From Aeromonas rivipollensis (GTDB lineage Bacteria; Pseudomonadota; Gammaproteobacteria; Enterobacterales; Aeromonadaceae): 64,000 nt of DNA. A program made the translations under genes and the position numbers. The DNA lies in contig NZ_CP149130.1 of assembly GCF_037811135.1 (NCBI RefSeq), positions 926,501 through 990,500 on the forward strand. Direction: 5' to 3'. The notes beneath the pieces are model-generated. The model was given only the letters and a program-made list of their open reading frames with translations. It searched no databases and had not been told where the DNA came from. Shown here in pieces: positions 37,002 through 45,790 of this stretch; position 1 is the first letter of the stretch; every line of letters begins with the position of its first letter.

Positions 37002-39449
37002 GTGCCCTATTTCTCTTTCCTGCTGGCGCTGGCCCTGCTGGCCCTGCTGGGCCTGCCTGTCTGGGCGACTGAGGGTCGCGCCACCCAGCCCCTCGATGTA
37101 TTGCAACAAGCCCAGGACTTGCCTGATGGCTTTGCCGATCACTTCTTCGACGTTCCGCTGGCGGTGCGCATCCTGGTGGATGGGCAACTGCTGGGGGAGG
37201 GCGAGATAGTGCTGGGCAAAGACACCAGCGTGCAACTGCTGACCCTGACCGACGGCCACGAGAGTGAGCTGGACGAGCGCACACGCCAGCGCTGGGTCGA
37301 GGTGCTGGCCGTGCCTCACCGTCTGGGCCCGTGCCAGAGCGAATGCGCCAATGGCGTGCTGGCCCTGGAGTACAGCCTGGAAAACTCCCAGCTCTCGGTG
37401 CTGACTACCCGGGTGGAGAGCGGATCACAGCAGGCCCGCTACCACCAGCTGCCTGCCGCGGGCAGCTATGGCGCCCTGATGCGCCATCAGCTGAACCTGA
37501 CCCTGGGGGAGGAAGAGCAGCGCAGCGGCCGCTACAACCTTACGGCCCAGGGCAGCCTCGGCCAGTGGACCCCCTTGCTGGAAGGGGAGCTGAGCCAGTT
37601 TTCCGGCCAGCCTGCCCAGCACCATGTGCAGCAGCTCTATGCCGAGCATGAGGGGGAGGGGCGCTTCTACCGGCTGGGCTATTTCTCCCCCTATGCCCAG
37701 GGGCTGGTGCGCCAGCCTGCCCAGTTTGGCGGCGGTACGCCGACCGTGCTCGGGGTCATGCTGGGGGATTCGGACACCCTGCTGGTGGAGCAGGGCAAGG
37801 CCAGCACAGTCCCGCTCTATGTCACCCCGAGTCGGCCCGGCATGGTCGAGATCTACAAGGATGGGTTGCTCATCAACTCCCAGCAGGTGGGCTCGGGGCT
37901 GCAGGCCCTGGATACCCGGGTGCTGCCCACCGGCATCTACGAGGTGGAGCTGCGGGTGCTGGAAGATGGCCAGGTCACGGAGCGGCGGCGGGAGATGATC
38001 TACAAGCCGGGCAACTGGCAAAACCCGGAGGAGACCTGGCGCTTCAACCTGTTTATGGGCCAGCAGACCCGGCTGCTCAGCGACCGGGACGAGAAGCGCC
38101 CCGAGAGCACGAGTGGCGGCGTCATGCTCAACCACCTGCTCACCCCCTCGGTGATCCTGGGGGCGTCCAGCCAGTACATAGACCAGCGCTGGCAGCACGG
38201 TCTCTCGGCGGACTGGAGCCCGGGCAACCAGTGGCGGCTGTTTGGCAACCTGATGGCGACCCAGGGGGTGGGCACCGGCTTCGATCTGCAGGCGCTCTAT
38301 CACTATGGGGATGGCAGCCTGGTGCTCAGTCATCAGCAGCAGCGCTATCAGGGGCTGCGGGAGGGGGAGGCGCGTGACCTTGCCCAGAGCAACCTGTCGT
38401 TGCAGCAGCGGCTCGATGAGCACCACTCCGCCAACCTCTATCTGGCGCATCGGGAGGGGCAGGGGCTGGGGGCCGATCTGGGCTGGCGTTACAACGGCGA
38501 GCTGCTCGGCCAGGGGGTGAGCTGGAACCTGACGGTGTTTGACCGCCCGGGCAGCATCAGCACCGACAATGCGCGGGACAGGGGCAGCATGCTCTCCCTG
38601 AGCATGAACCTGGGGGGAGAGCGCAGCCAGCTTGCCATCGGCATTGGCAGCCGGACCTCCCGCTCCGGCGGGCAGGAGCGCAATGCCTCCCTCGGTTACC
38701 AGCAGTGGCTGGAGTGGGGCGCCTTGCAGAGTGTCGGGGCCAACCTGACCACAGACAGCTATGGGGTCGGGATGGCGGGCTATGCCCGCTTTCAGGGGGC
38801 GCTCGCCAGTGGCGACGCCCACCTGCTCTCTTCTTCCTACAACCGGGCCCTGAGCGGCGGGCTCAACCTCGACAGCACCCTGGCCTTTGGCGATGAGGGC
38901 AGCCTGACCCTGACCGGTCAATCCCAGGGGTATGAGGCGGGCATGATAGTGGATCTGGAGTCCGACCTTCCCGAGCTGGCCCTGCGCGCCTATGACGATC
39001 AGGGGGGGAATGTGATGCTGAGGCCCGGCCGCAACCTGGTGCCGGTCACTGCCTATCGCGGTGGTGCCGTGCAGCTGGACATGGCGGGTGCCGGAGCGCC
39101 GTCGGTGACCATTCGCCCCAACCTGCTGCCCTATCACCTCAACAAGGGGGGAGTGGCCTATCACAGGGTGCGGGTGATGAAGACGGTGACAGTGATAGGT
39201 CGCCTGCTGGATGGGCAGGGAACGCCGCTCAAGGGGGCCATGGTGGTCAACCACGCGGGGCGTACCGTCAGCGAGGCCGATGGCTTCTTTGCGGTGGAGA
39301 TGAGCGAGCGAAACCCCAGCTTGCAGGTGGAATTCCATGGTGCGCAGCAGTGCGATCTGGCGCTGGATACGGCCCGTACCGAACGTCAGCAGGATCTGTT
39401 GTTGCTGGGGGATCTGGTGTGCAGCCCCGAGATTTGGGCCAGCCAATAG
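37002..39449 (+). CDS. Alpha-fimbrial outer-membrane usher (CfaC/CooC type)
   Basis: 815-residue outer-membrane pore that exports and assembles pilins. A signal peptide (FSFLLALALLALLGLPVWAT) precedes an N-terminal domain (FADHFFDVPLAVRILVDGQL), a plug-like stretch (TPSRPGMVEIYKDGLLINSQ) and a long beta-barrel of short alternating strands. The C-terminal domain (IRPNLLPYHLNKGGVAYHRV, then a carboxypeptidase-like fold GRLLDGQGTPLKGAMVVNHA) is typical of CS1 ushers. The start is GTG at 37002 with only a weak ribosome-binding site, fitting low expression. Confidence 0.9.
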   Translation: MPYFSFLLALALLALLGLPVWATEGRATQPLDVLQQAQDLPDGFADHFFDVPLAVRILVDGQLLGEGEIVLGKDTSVQLLTLTDGHESELDERTRQRWVEVLAVPHRLGPCQSECANGVLALEYSLENSQLSVLTTRVESGSQQARYHQLPAAGSYGALMRHQLNLTLGEEEQRSGRYNLTAQGSLGQWTPLLEGELSQFSGQPAQHHVQQLYAEHEGEGRFYRLGYFSPYAQGLVRQPAQFGGGTPTVLGVMLGDSDTLLVEQGKASTVPLYVTPSRPGMVEIYKDGLLINSQQVGSGLQALDTRVLPTGIYEVELRVLEDGQVTERRREMIYKPGNWQNPEETWRFNLFMGQQTRLLSDRDEKRPESTSGGVMLNHLLTPSVILGASSQYIDQRWQHGLSADWSPGNQWRLFGNLMATQGVGTGFDLQALYHYGDGSLVLSHQQQRYQGLREGEARDLAQSNLSLQQRLDEHHSANLYLAHREGQGLGADLGWRYNGELLGQGVSWNLTVFDRPGSISTDNARDRGSMLSLSMNLGGERSQLAIGIGSRTSRSGGQERNASLGYQQWLEWGALQSVGANLTTDSYGVGMAGYARFQGALASGDAHLLSSSYNRALSGGLNLDSTLAFGDEGSLTLTGQSQGYEAGMIVDLESDLPELALRAYDDQGGNVMLRPGRNLVPVTAYRGGAVQLDMAGAGAPSVTIRPNLLPYHLNKGGVAYHRVRVMKTVTVIGRLLDGQGTPLKGAMVVNHAGRTVSEADGFFAVEMSERNPSLQVEFHGAQQCDLALDTARTERQQDLLLLGDLVCSPEIWASQ

Positions 39450-39470
39450 GCCCTCGAACAGGAGTCGAAG

Positions 39471-40634
39471 ATGAGAGTAAAGATGATGCTGTGGTGGTGG
39501 CTGGCCCTGTTGTTTGGGGGGGGCGCCCAGGGCGCCACCCTGAATGTGACGGCGGAATATAACCCGGCGGCCTATGAGGCGGGGGGAGCCAAGTTTATCA
39601 ACACCACCCCCTGCACCCAGTTTCCGGACTCGCCCGGTTTCTGGTGCAGCACCACTGCCACTGTGGAGACGCCCCAGGCCGTTCGGTTCGATGCCAATAT
39701 CAAGCGAAAGGTGAAGGAGAGCGGCGACAGCCGGGAGGGGGTGCACTATCTCGGTTTCCCGGGCGCCCGTGACGTGACCCTGGTCAAGCAGGGGGGAGGC
39801 GCATCCTACAATCTCAAATTTATCGTGACGGCTGTCGGTTCCGAGATGAATGTGGGCTCGGTGCCTGCAGACACCACTATCTCGGAAAAAGGGGATTGTG
39901 CTTACGCCAGTGCATGGAAGAACAACTCGTCTCTGTTCGTCTATCGCAACGTCAAAGAGTCCACCAGCGCATCCGGTGGCCGCTGCCATGGACAAAACGC
40001 GGGCTCGGTAGGCAAGGATCTCACTATCAGTTCGATTTACCTGGGGTATAAGTTGAAAGCCCCCAATCCACTGGCGATGGAAAATGGCACCTATACCGGC
40101 AAGCTGACATTATCCATGGGGCATAACCTGGACTTCGATTTCGGCGCCGGCACTTATACGGACACTCAGCTGACCGTTAATTTCACCATCAAGGTTCGCC
40201 ATCAGATCAAGGTTGATTTTCCGGCTAGCGGGAATCGCGTCGTCTTGCAGCCCCCGGGAGGATGGTTTCACTGGATTTATCGTACCCCTGATTATCTGGA
40301 TGCCGTGCTGCCGGCGCGCTTCTGGGTCGCAGTGCCTTATCGTGTCAGCCTGAGTTGCCAATATTTGAATGCGCGAGGGGATGGCTGTCAGATAAAGAAT
40401 GACAAGAGTGACCATAAAGTACCAGTCAAGGTGTATGGCACCGGCATTCGAAATCAGGAATGGCCTGTCTATGCTGGAAAAACCGATATATATGCATACC
40501 ATAAAGTATTGTCTGACATTAATAGACCATTCAGATTCGTCGTGGAAAAGCAATCCGTGCAAGAGATGATGAAATATCCTGGCAGTACCTATAGAGGTGA
40601 TATCACCATCATCATCGATGTGACCATCAATTAA
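39471..40634 (+). CDS. Alpha-fimbrial tip adhesin/minor pilin (CfaE/CooD/CblD type)
   Basis: 387-residue secreted protein in the place of the tip adhesin that starts fimbrial assembly. It has a signal peptide (LWWWLALLFGGGAQGA), an N-terminal adhesin half with four to six cysteines (TTPCTQFPDSPGFWCSTTAT, GDCAYASAW, GRCHGQ) and a C-terminal pilin-like half (VNFTIKVRHQIKVDFPASGN, RVSLSCQYLNARGDGCQIKN). GC content falls along its length, and the last 300 bases are clearly AT-rich. The receptor is unknown. It ends 6 bp from the convergent regulator. Confidence 0.83.
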   Translation: MRVKMMLWWWLALLFGGGAQGATLNVTAEYNPAAYEAGGAKFINTTPCTQFPDSPGFWCSTTATVETPQAVRFDANIKRKVKESGDSREGVHYLGFPGARDVTLVKQGGGASYNLKFIVTAVGSEMNVGSVPADTTISEKGDCAYASAWKNNSSLFVYRNVKESTSASGGRCHGQNAGSVGKDLTISSIYLGYKLKAPNPLAMENGTYTGKLTLSMGHNLDFDFGAGTYTDTQLTVNFTIKVRHQIKVDFPASGNRVVLQPPGGWFHWIYRTPDYLDAVLPARFWVAVPYRVSLSCQYLNARGDGCQIKNDKSDHKVPVKVYGTGIRNQEWPVYAGKTDIYAYHKVLSDINRPFRFVVEKQSVQEMMKYPGSTYRGDITIIIDVTIN

Positions 40635-40640
40635 CCCTTA

Positions 40641-41276
40641 TTACAGTCCCATCTCTTTTGCATAGTGAAACAGGGCGCTATCGCTTTGCAGGCCGAGCCG
40701 CAGCATGGCGCTCTTTTTCTGGGTGCTGATGGTCTTGACGCTGCGGTTGAGGTACTCCGCCACCTGAGTGACCGACATGCCGCTGGCAAGCAGGCGTACC
40801 ACCTCGTTCTCCCTGGGGGTGAGCTGCACCGCGGGGGGCTGGTGAAGCAATCCGGCCTCGGCCAGCACGGTGTTGACCGAGTTGCCTATGTAGTGCCGGC
40901 CTGTCTTTATCTGGCGAATGGCGTCCGTCAACTCATTGAGCACGGCCTTCTTGAGAATGATGCCGCGCACCCCCGACTGGGCAAGTGATTGCAAGATACC
41001 GGCGTTGTGTATCTGGGTCAGCACTATAATGGGCAGCTCGGGATATTCCCGCCGCAATTGCTGGATCATGGCCAGACCATCGCAGCGTTCATCCCCCGGC
41101 ATGCTGAAATCGGTGATCAGCAGATCGCAGTCATGTTGCTGCAATGTTTTCAATAATTCAGAAACCTGATGGGCTTCGGCAACAATATCGCAACCGATGT
41201 GACTCTGGGTAATGAGGCTGCGGATCCCGGCCAGTATCAATGGGTGATCATCGGCGAGAATGATTTTGAAAGACAT
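40641..41276 (-). CDS. RcsB-like response regulator
   Basis: 211-residue NarL/LuxR-type regulator very like RcsB. The receiver has FKIILADDHPLILAGIRSLI, phospho-acceptor Asp in LLITDFSMPGDERCDGLAMI and IIVLTQIHNAGIL. The DNA-binding part has LTPRENEVVRLLASG and NRSVKTISTQKKSAMLRLGL, whose KTIS-QKKSAM stretch is characteristic of RcsB. It is divergent from the hybrid kinase gene (67 bp between starts) and is its probable phosphorelay partner. The likely target is the fimbrial operon, by analogy with cable-pilus and EvgA/BvgA systems. Confidence 0.88.
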   Translation of the reverse strand: MSFKIILADDHPLILAGIRSLITQSHIGCDIVAEAHQVSELLKTLQQHDCDLLITDFSMPGDERCDGLAMIQQLRREYPELPIIVLTQIHNAGILQSLAQSGVRGIILKKAVLNELTDAIRQIKTGRHYIGNSVNTVLAEAGLLHQPPAVQLTPRENEVVRLLASGMSVTQVAEYLNRSVKTISTQKKSAMLRLGLQSDSALFHYAKEMGL

Positions 41277-41343
41277 GATTGAGCCTCATATAAATCAATG
41301 AATAATATTCAGGGTGTTAAACATGTGGATTATATAATACTTT

Positions 41344-44300
41344 ATGTGCCGATTTTTTCCGAGCAATAAAATGAAACATGTTTTCCAGCTTGCTGACAGG
41401 GTGAAGTGTTACCCATCGATTTTATTCAGACTTGCCACCTTAGCACTGCTATTTAATTTCATCATATATTGCCACTCTGCTATTGCCGCCAGCAAGCTCC
41501 CTTTGCAAGTGATAAAGGTGGGGGTGCTGAAGGGTGGCTGGGGGCCATTTCAGCAATGGGATGGAAATAATGGCAGCGGCTTCAGTGTGGAGCTTATGGC
41601 CTTATTGGCCAAGAATCTTGACTATCGCATCGAATGGAAAGTCTATTCGGACTGGCGTCATCTATATAAGGCGAGCTGTCGCGGTGATGTCGATATTTTG
41701 CTGGATGCCTTTCGCGCCGACGAGCGCAAGTGTATCTCCTACAGCCGCCCCTACTATTCATCCCCGACCGTGGTCGTGGTTCGCCACGACAGCCCTCTCT
41801 TTCGGGATGTCAGCGGCCTGAGCCAGGCTAGGATCGCCATCGAGATCGGGTTTCTGACGGACAAGCTGGTCCGGCTGCACTATCCGTCGGTTTCCCGCAT
41901 CCTGTTTTCCGATTCGAGCTCGGCCCTGCGCGCCGTGTTGGAGGGGAAGGCCGATGCCTATATTGGCAATCTGCATGTCACCAACGAGTTCATCGGGCAG
42001 CACCCTGAGCTGGCCGTGGTGGCCCAGTCCCCCCTCTTGATGGAGAGCCTCCATCTGGGAGTCAGCAGGCATAAACCCAGTCTGGGGGTGCGGCTCGACA
42101 CCGCCATCCAGGCCCTGACGGTGGAGGAGCGCACCGAGCTTGAACGGCGCTGGCTGGGGGGTAGCCGCCTGAGTTTTCAAGGTCATAGCGGCTTCTTGCT
42201 GCGACCGGATGAGCGGGAGTGGCTCGCTCAGTTGCCCCCGCTCAGAGTCGGCCTGCTCGAGGGTTGGGCGCCCTTCTCGTTTTTGGACAGCCAGGGGCGG
42301 GTAAGCGGGCTCATCGGCGACTACCTCGGCCTGTTCAAGGAAAAACTGGGTCTGGCCTATCGCCATCGAACGGACCCAAGCCGTTCGGCTCTGTTGCAGG
42401 CGCAGCTCCACCAGGAGGTGGACCTGATAGTGTTGCCCCTTCGCGTCAGCCAGCGGCTCACCGGCTGGCAGGTGAGCCAGCCTATCGCCTCCTTCCCCGT
42501 GGTCATCGCCACTGCGCGGGGCAACCACAGCATAGGGGGCTTTGCCGAGCTGGCGGGCAAGCAGCTGATCGTGACCGATCGCATGCTGGTGGCCGAGCTG
42601 AAGGCACGTATCCCCCATGTCATCGTCACTGTGGTGTCCGGCCCTGAGGAGGGGCTGGCGATGGTGGCCGCCGGTCGTGGGGATGCCTATATGGGCAACC
42701 TGGCCGTGCTCTCCCGGGTGATTGATGAGCGCTTCGGCGACAACCTGCACATAGTCGCCCCCACCCCGTTTCGGGACGAGCTGGTGGTGGCGGTGCGCGA
42801 GTCCTATGCCCCCCTGCTGCCCCTGATCAACCGGGTGCTGGCGAGCATGAGCGACAAGGAGAAGCAGCAGATCCGCAATACCTGGCTGGCCTTGAACTAC
42901 AGCGAAGGTATCCCGTGGCAGAAGCTGCTGCGCACCCTGATCCCCATCGGGGCCGGCGTCCTGCTCGCCATCCTCATCCTCAGCATCGCCTACTGGCGTC
43001 TGCATCGGGAGATAAGGCGCCGCCGCGAGGTGGAGGCGGCACTCGCCCATGCCAAGGAGCTGGCGGAGCGGGCCGCCAGCAAGAAAGCCGAGTTTCTGGC
43101 GACCATGAGCCACGAGATCCGCACCCCCATGAACGGCATCCTCGGCATGGCGGAGCAGTTGAGTTTTACCCCGCTGGATCTCGAGCAGCGCCAGATGGTC
43201 GCCATCATCAACCAGGGGGCCGAGGGGCTGCTGCAGCTCATCGGCAATGTGCTGGATTACGCCAAGCTGGATGCGGGCAAGATGCAGCTGGCGCCCACCT
43301 CCTTCCTGTTGCGGGAGCTGGCCGACAATGTGCTCACCATGATCAGCAGCGAGGTGGAGCGCAAGGGGCTGCAGATCTATCTGCGGGTGGATGATGAGGT
43401 GGGGGCGCGCTTCAACGGGGATGTACTCAGGCTCAAGCAAATCTTGTTCAATCTGGTGAGCAATGCGGTCAAGTTCACAGAGCGTGGTTTTATCGAGCTG
43501 TCGATAAGCCAGGAGTGGCAGAGTGCCGGTGAACAGCGGCTGCTGTTCGGGGTGCAGGACACCGGCATCGGCATGAGTGCCGAGGTGCAGGCCCGCATCT
43601 TCAATGCGTTTGAACAGGCCGACGGTGCCACCACCCGCAATCATGGCGGCACCGGGCTTGGGCTCAGCATCAGCCATACCCTGGCGGAGTTGATGGGGGG
43701 GACGCTCAGGCTGGAGAGTGCCCCCGGGGTGGGGACCTTCATCGGCCTCTCGGTCACCCTGGTGCTCGAACGACAGAAGGAGTGTGATCCTCTTCTGGCC
43801 GGATTGCGGGCCTTCCTGGCCGTGGACGATGAGAGGTTGCGTCATACCCTGCGCCAGCACCTGTTGTCACTGGGGGTGCAGATGTGGGAGGAACCGGGAG
43901 GGGCCGATCTCATCTTCGGCGAGGCGGGCGATCTGCCGGACAACGGCATCTGCATCGCCCCCCTTGGCAATGTGCTGGGCTATCAGCGGCGAGACGGAGT
44001 CTACTGGCTCAACAGCAATCCCCTGACCTGGCAGGCGGTGCGGGAGGTCTGTCATCGTCATCTCGCCCTGGGTGAAGTGGCGCCCTTGCCTGCGGCTTCG
44101 CCCCTGACAGAGGCCTCCCTGCCGCTGCCCGCTCGCGTGCTGGTGGTGGAAGACAATCCCCTCAACCAGACCCTGATCCGGCGTCAGCTCAGGCAGCTGG
44201 ATCTGGGGTGCGATCTGGCTGAACATGGCGGGCAGGCACTCCTCATGCTGGAGCAGCAGCCATATGAACTCATCCTGTGCGACTGCCAGATGCCGGTGAT

Positions 44301-44820
44301 GGATGGCTACGACTTTACCCGCAGGGTGCGCGCCACCCGGGACCTGGCTTCCCTTCCCATCATCGCCATGACCGCCAATGTGATGCCGGAGCAGGCGCAG
44401 CGTTGTCTGGCCGCGGGGATGAACGATGTGCTGGGCAAGCCGGTGCTGCTGGAGGGGCTGCGCGGCATGCTGACGAAATGGCACCTGCTGCCGTCCCCCG
44501 GTCTGCTGGATGTGGCCGCGTTGCAGCGCCTGTTCGGGACGGGTGAACCCTTAGCGCAGATGCTGGGCCAGTTTTGCGAGGAGCTGGCGCAATCCCTGGC
44601 ACAGGTGCAGGAGGACGACAAGGGATTGGCAGACTGGGTGCATCGCCAGGCGGGCACCATCTCCATGATGATGGTCGAGGATCTGGCGCAGCAGGCCTGG
44701 CATCTGGAGGAGAAGATCCGTCGGCAGGGGGCGAGGGCGTGCGAAGCCGAACTGAGGGAATTCAGGGCGCTGCTGGGGCAGATCCTCGATGAACTGAGGG
44801 CTATCCTCCCTCGCGCCTGA
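41344..44820 (+). CDS. BvgS/EvgS-type unorthodox hybrid sensor kinase
   Basis: 1158-residue phosphorelay kinase. A signal or membrane helix near residue 30-50 is followed by two periplasmic solute-binding (SBP_bac_3) domains (IKVGVLKGGWGPFQQWDGNN; LRVGLLEGWAPFSFLDSQGR). A membrane helix (LLAILILSIAYWRLHREIRR) leads to HisKA with MSHEIRTPMNGILGMAEQLS, an ATPase domain (NHGGTGLGLSISHTLAELMG), a receiver (LVVEDNPLNQTLIRRQLRQL, Asp in LILCDCQMPVMDGYDF) and an HPt domain with His in DWVHRQAGTIS. No PAS domain is obvious between helix and kinase. The signal is unknown. Confidence 0.92.
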   Translation: MCRFFPSNKMKHVFQLADRVKCYPSILFRLATLALLFNFIIYCHSAIAASKLPLQVIKVGVLKGGWGPFQQWDGNNGSGFSVELMALLAKNLDYRIEWKVYSDWRHLYKASCRGDVDILLDAFRADERKCISYSRPYYSSPTVVVVRHDSPLFRDVSGLSQARIAIEIGFLTDKLVRLHYPSVSRILFSDSSSALRAVLEGKADAYIGNLHVTNEFIGQHPELAVVAQSPLLMESLHLGVSRHKPSLGVRLDTAIQALTVEERTELERRWLGGSRLSFQGHSGFLLRPDEREWLAQLPPLRVGLLEGWAPFSFLDSQGRVSGLIGDYLGLFKEKLGLAYRHRTDPSRSALLQAQLHQEVDLIVLPLRVSQRLTGWQVSQPIASFPVVIATARGNHSIGGFAELAGKQLIVTDRMLVAELKARIPHVIVTVVSGPEEGLAMVAAGRGDAYMGNLAVLSRVIDERFGDNLHIVAPTPFRDELVVAVRESYAPLLPLINRVLASMSDKEKQQIRNTWLALNYSEGIPWQKLLRTLIPIGAGVLLAILILSIAYWRLHREIRRRREVEAALAHAKELAERAASKKAEFLATMSHEIRTPMNGILGMAEQLSFTPLDLEQRQMVAIINQGAEGLLQLIGNVLDYAKLDAGKMQLAPTSFLLRELADNVLTMISSEVERKGLQIYLRVDDEVGARFNGDVLRLKQILFNLVSNAVKFTERGFIELSISQEWQSAGEQRLLFGVQDTGIGMSAEVQARIFNAFEQADGATTRNHGGTGLGLSISHTLAELMGGTLRLESAPGVGTFIGLSVTLVLERQKECDPLLAGLRAFLAVDDERLRHTLRQHLLSLGVQMWEEPGGADLIFGEAGDLPDNGICIAPLGNVLGYQRRDGVYWLNSNPLTWQAVREVCHRHLALGEVAPLPAASPLTEASLPLPARVLVVEDNPLNQTLIRRQLRQLDLGCDLAEHGGQALLMLEQQPYELILCDCQMPVMDGYDFTRRVRATRDLASLPIIAMTANVMPEQAQRCLAAGMNDVLGKPVLLEGLRGMLTKWHLLPSPGLLDVAALQRLFGTGEPLAQMLGQFCEELAQSLAQVQEDDKGLADWVHRQAGTISMMMVEDLAQQAWHLEEKIRRQGARACEAELREFRALLGQILDELRAILPRA

Positions 44821-44827
44821 GGCGGCC

Positions 44828-45094
44828 TCAGCGGGCCGCCATGGCCTGCTGGGTTTGCTGGCTCGGAACGGCGTGCATGGCCTGGGCCAGCCACTCCCAG
44901 TCCAGTGGCGGTGTACCCGCCTTGAAGCGCTGGTAGGCCTGGCCCTGATGGATGGTCAGGAACAGGGTCGTCGACAGGCCGAGGCGGTTGAGATAGCGCA
45001 CCATGACGTCACCCTGATAGTTGTGCAGGCGTTGCTGCAGTTGGGGCAGGCTCAAGCCCTGCTCCTGGCCGGTTTCATCCCAGATTGCAAACAT
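44828..45094 (-). CDS. Hypothetical small soluble protein
   Basis: 88 residues: MFAIWDETGQEQGLSLPQLQ, a middle RLHNYQGDVMVRYLNRLGLS and an end MHAVPSQQTQQAMAAR. There is no signal or membrane segment. AGGAG lies upstream of the ATG at 45094. A longer frame to 45349 runs into the tRNA genes and is not real. No family is recognised. It faces the hybrid kinase gene with 7 bp between stops. Confidence 0.7.
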   Translation of the reverse strand: MFAIWDETGQEQGLSLPQLQQRLHNYQGDVMVRYLNRLGLSTTLFLTIHQGQAYQRFKAGTPPLDWEWLAQAMHAVPSQQTQQAMAAR

Positions 45095-45192
45095 GCGAGG
45101 CGGCTCCTGACGGTGAGGAGTCCACTGTTTCGAAAAACGCGGGGCGGGGCAATTGTCAGATCTGACAGTGCCAAATGGCATCTTTCCAGAAA

Positions 45193-45220
45193 AGCGAAAA
45201 CCCGGCGCCAGGCCGGGTTC
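45193..45220 (-). terminator. Rho-independent terminator of the tRNA-Tyr operon
   Basis: AACCCGGC pairs with GCCGGGTT around a short loop. On the minus strand it is followed by TTCGCTTTTC. It lies 10 bp past the CCA end of the last tRNA. Confidence 0.8.
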
Positions 45221-45229
45221 TCTGAAGGA

Positions 45230-45314
45230 TGGTGGAGGGAGAAGGATTCGAACCTTCGAAGGCAGAGCCGTCAGATTTACAGTCTGATCCCTTTGGCCGC
45301 TCGGGAACCCCTCC
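45230..45314 (-). tRNA. tRNA-Tyr (GTA), third in the operon
   Basis: 85-base tRNA with encoded CCA. The 5' arm GGAGGGG pairs with TCCCTCC, the anticodon loop is CTGTAAA (GTA), it has the long variable arm of tRNA-Tyr, and the T arm is GAAGG-TTCGAAT-CCTTC. It is very similar to E. coli tRNA-Tyr. Confidence 0.96.
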
Positions 45315-45359
45315 ACAGGGGTACTACTTTTTACAGGCCTGTCACGCAATGCAAGAAGA

Positions 45360-45444
45360 TGGTGGAGGGAGAAGGATTCGAACCTTCGAAGGCAGAGCCG
45401 TCAGATTTACAGTCTGATCCCTTTGGCCGCTCGGGAACCCCTCC
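45360..45444 (-). tRNA. tRNA-Tyr (GTA), second in the operon
   Basis: Identical in sequence to the copies on either side. 45 bp separate it from the downstream copy and 32 bp from the upstream one. Confidence 0.96.
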
Positions 45445-45476
45445 ACGGGGTATTTTCCTGATTGTTCGCACTTGAA

Positions 45477-45561
45477 TGGTGGAGGGAGAAGGATTCGAAC
45501 CTTCGAAGGCAGAGCCGTCAGATTTACAGTCTGATCCCTTTGGCCGCTCGGGAACCCCTCC
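45477..45561 (-). tRNA. tRNA-Tyr (GTA), first in the operon
   Basis: Promoter-proximal copy, identical to the other two. Encoded CCA at 45477-45479 and GTA anticodon. Confidence 0.96.
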
Positions 45562-45577
45562 CCAAGTGCGAGGCCGC

Positions 45578-45605
45578 ATACTACCAGATCCGGCAAGGTT
45601 GTGAA
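45578..45605 (-). promoter_or_regulatory. Probable promoter of the tRNA-Tyr operon
   Basis: On the minus strand: TTCACA (45605-45600), a 16-bp spacer, TAGTAT (45583-45578), then a GC-rich discriminator GCGGCCTCGC just before the first tRNA. Such discriminators are typical of stringently controlled stable-RNA promoters. Confidence 0.6.
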
Positions 45606-45730
45606 CCCCTTGGCCGCATTCTGACGACAAAAAAGTGTCAACTGGTTGTTTTTTGATATGTTTCGCTCAAAATTTACGCTTTTCAATGACTTTTATGTCG
45701 ATGTCCGAGAAGGCCGGCAGGGAGGGCATA

Positions 45731-45762
45731 AAAAGAGGAGCCACGATGGGCTCCTCTTTTTT
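45731..45762. terminator. Rho-independent terminator after the fabH-like gene
   Basis: AAAAGAGGAGCC pairs with GGCTCCTCTTTT around ACGATG, with A-runs and T-runs on both sides. It lies just past the fabH-like stop on the minus strand. Confidence 0.88.
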
Positions 45763-45790
45763 ATGCGGGAAAGGGTGGCAGTGGCGAGGC

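Noticed and set aside
37425..39995. An 856-codon antisense frame opposite the usher
   Set aside because: No recognisable domain, His/Gln/Leu-biased composition, and the sense strand encodes a clear usher.
45193..45605. A CRISPR-like array suggested by three spaced identical repeats
   Set aside because: The repeats fold as tRNA-Tyr with GTA anticodon and encoded CCA.
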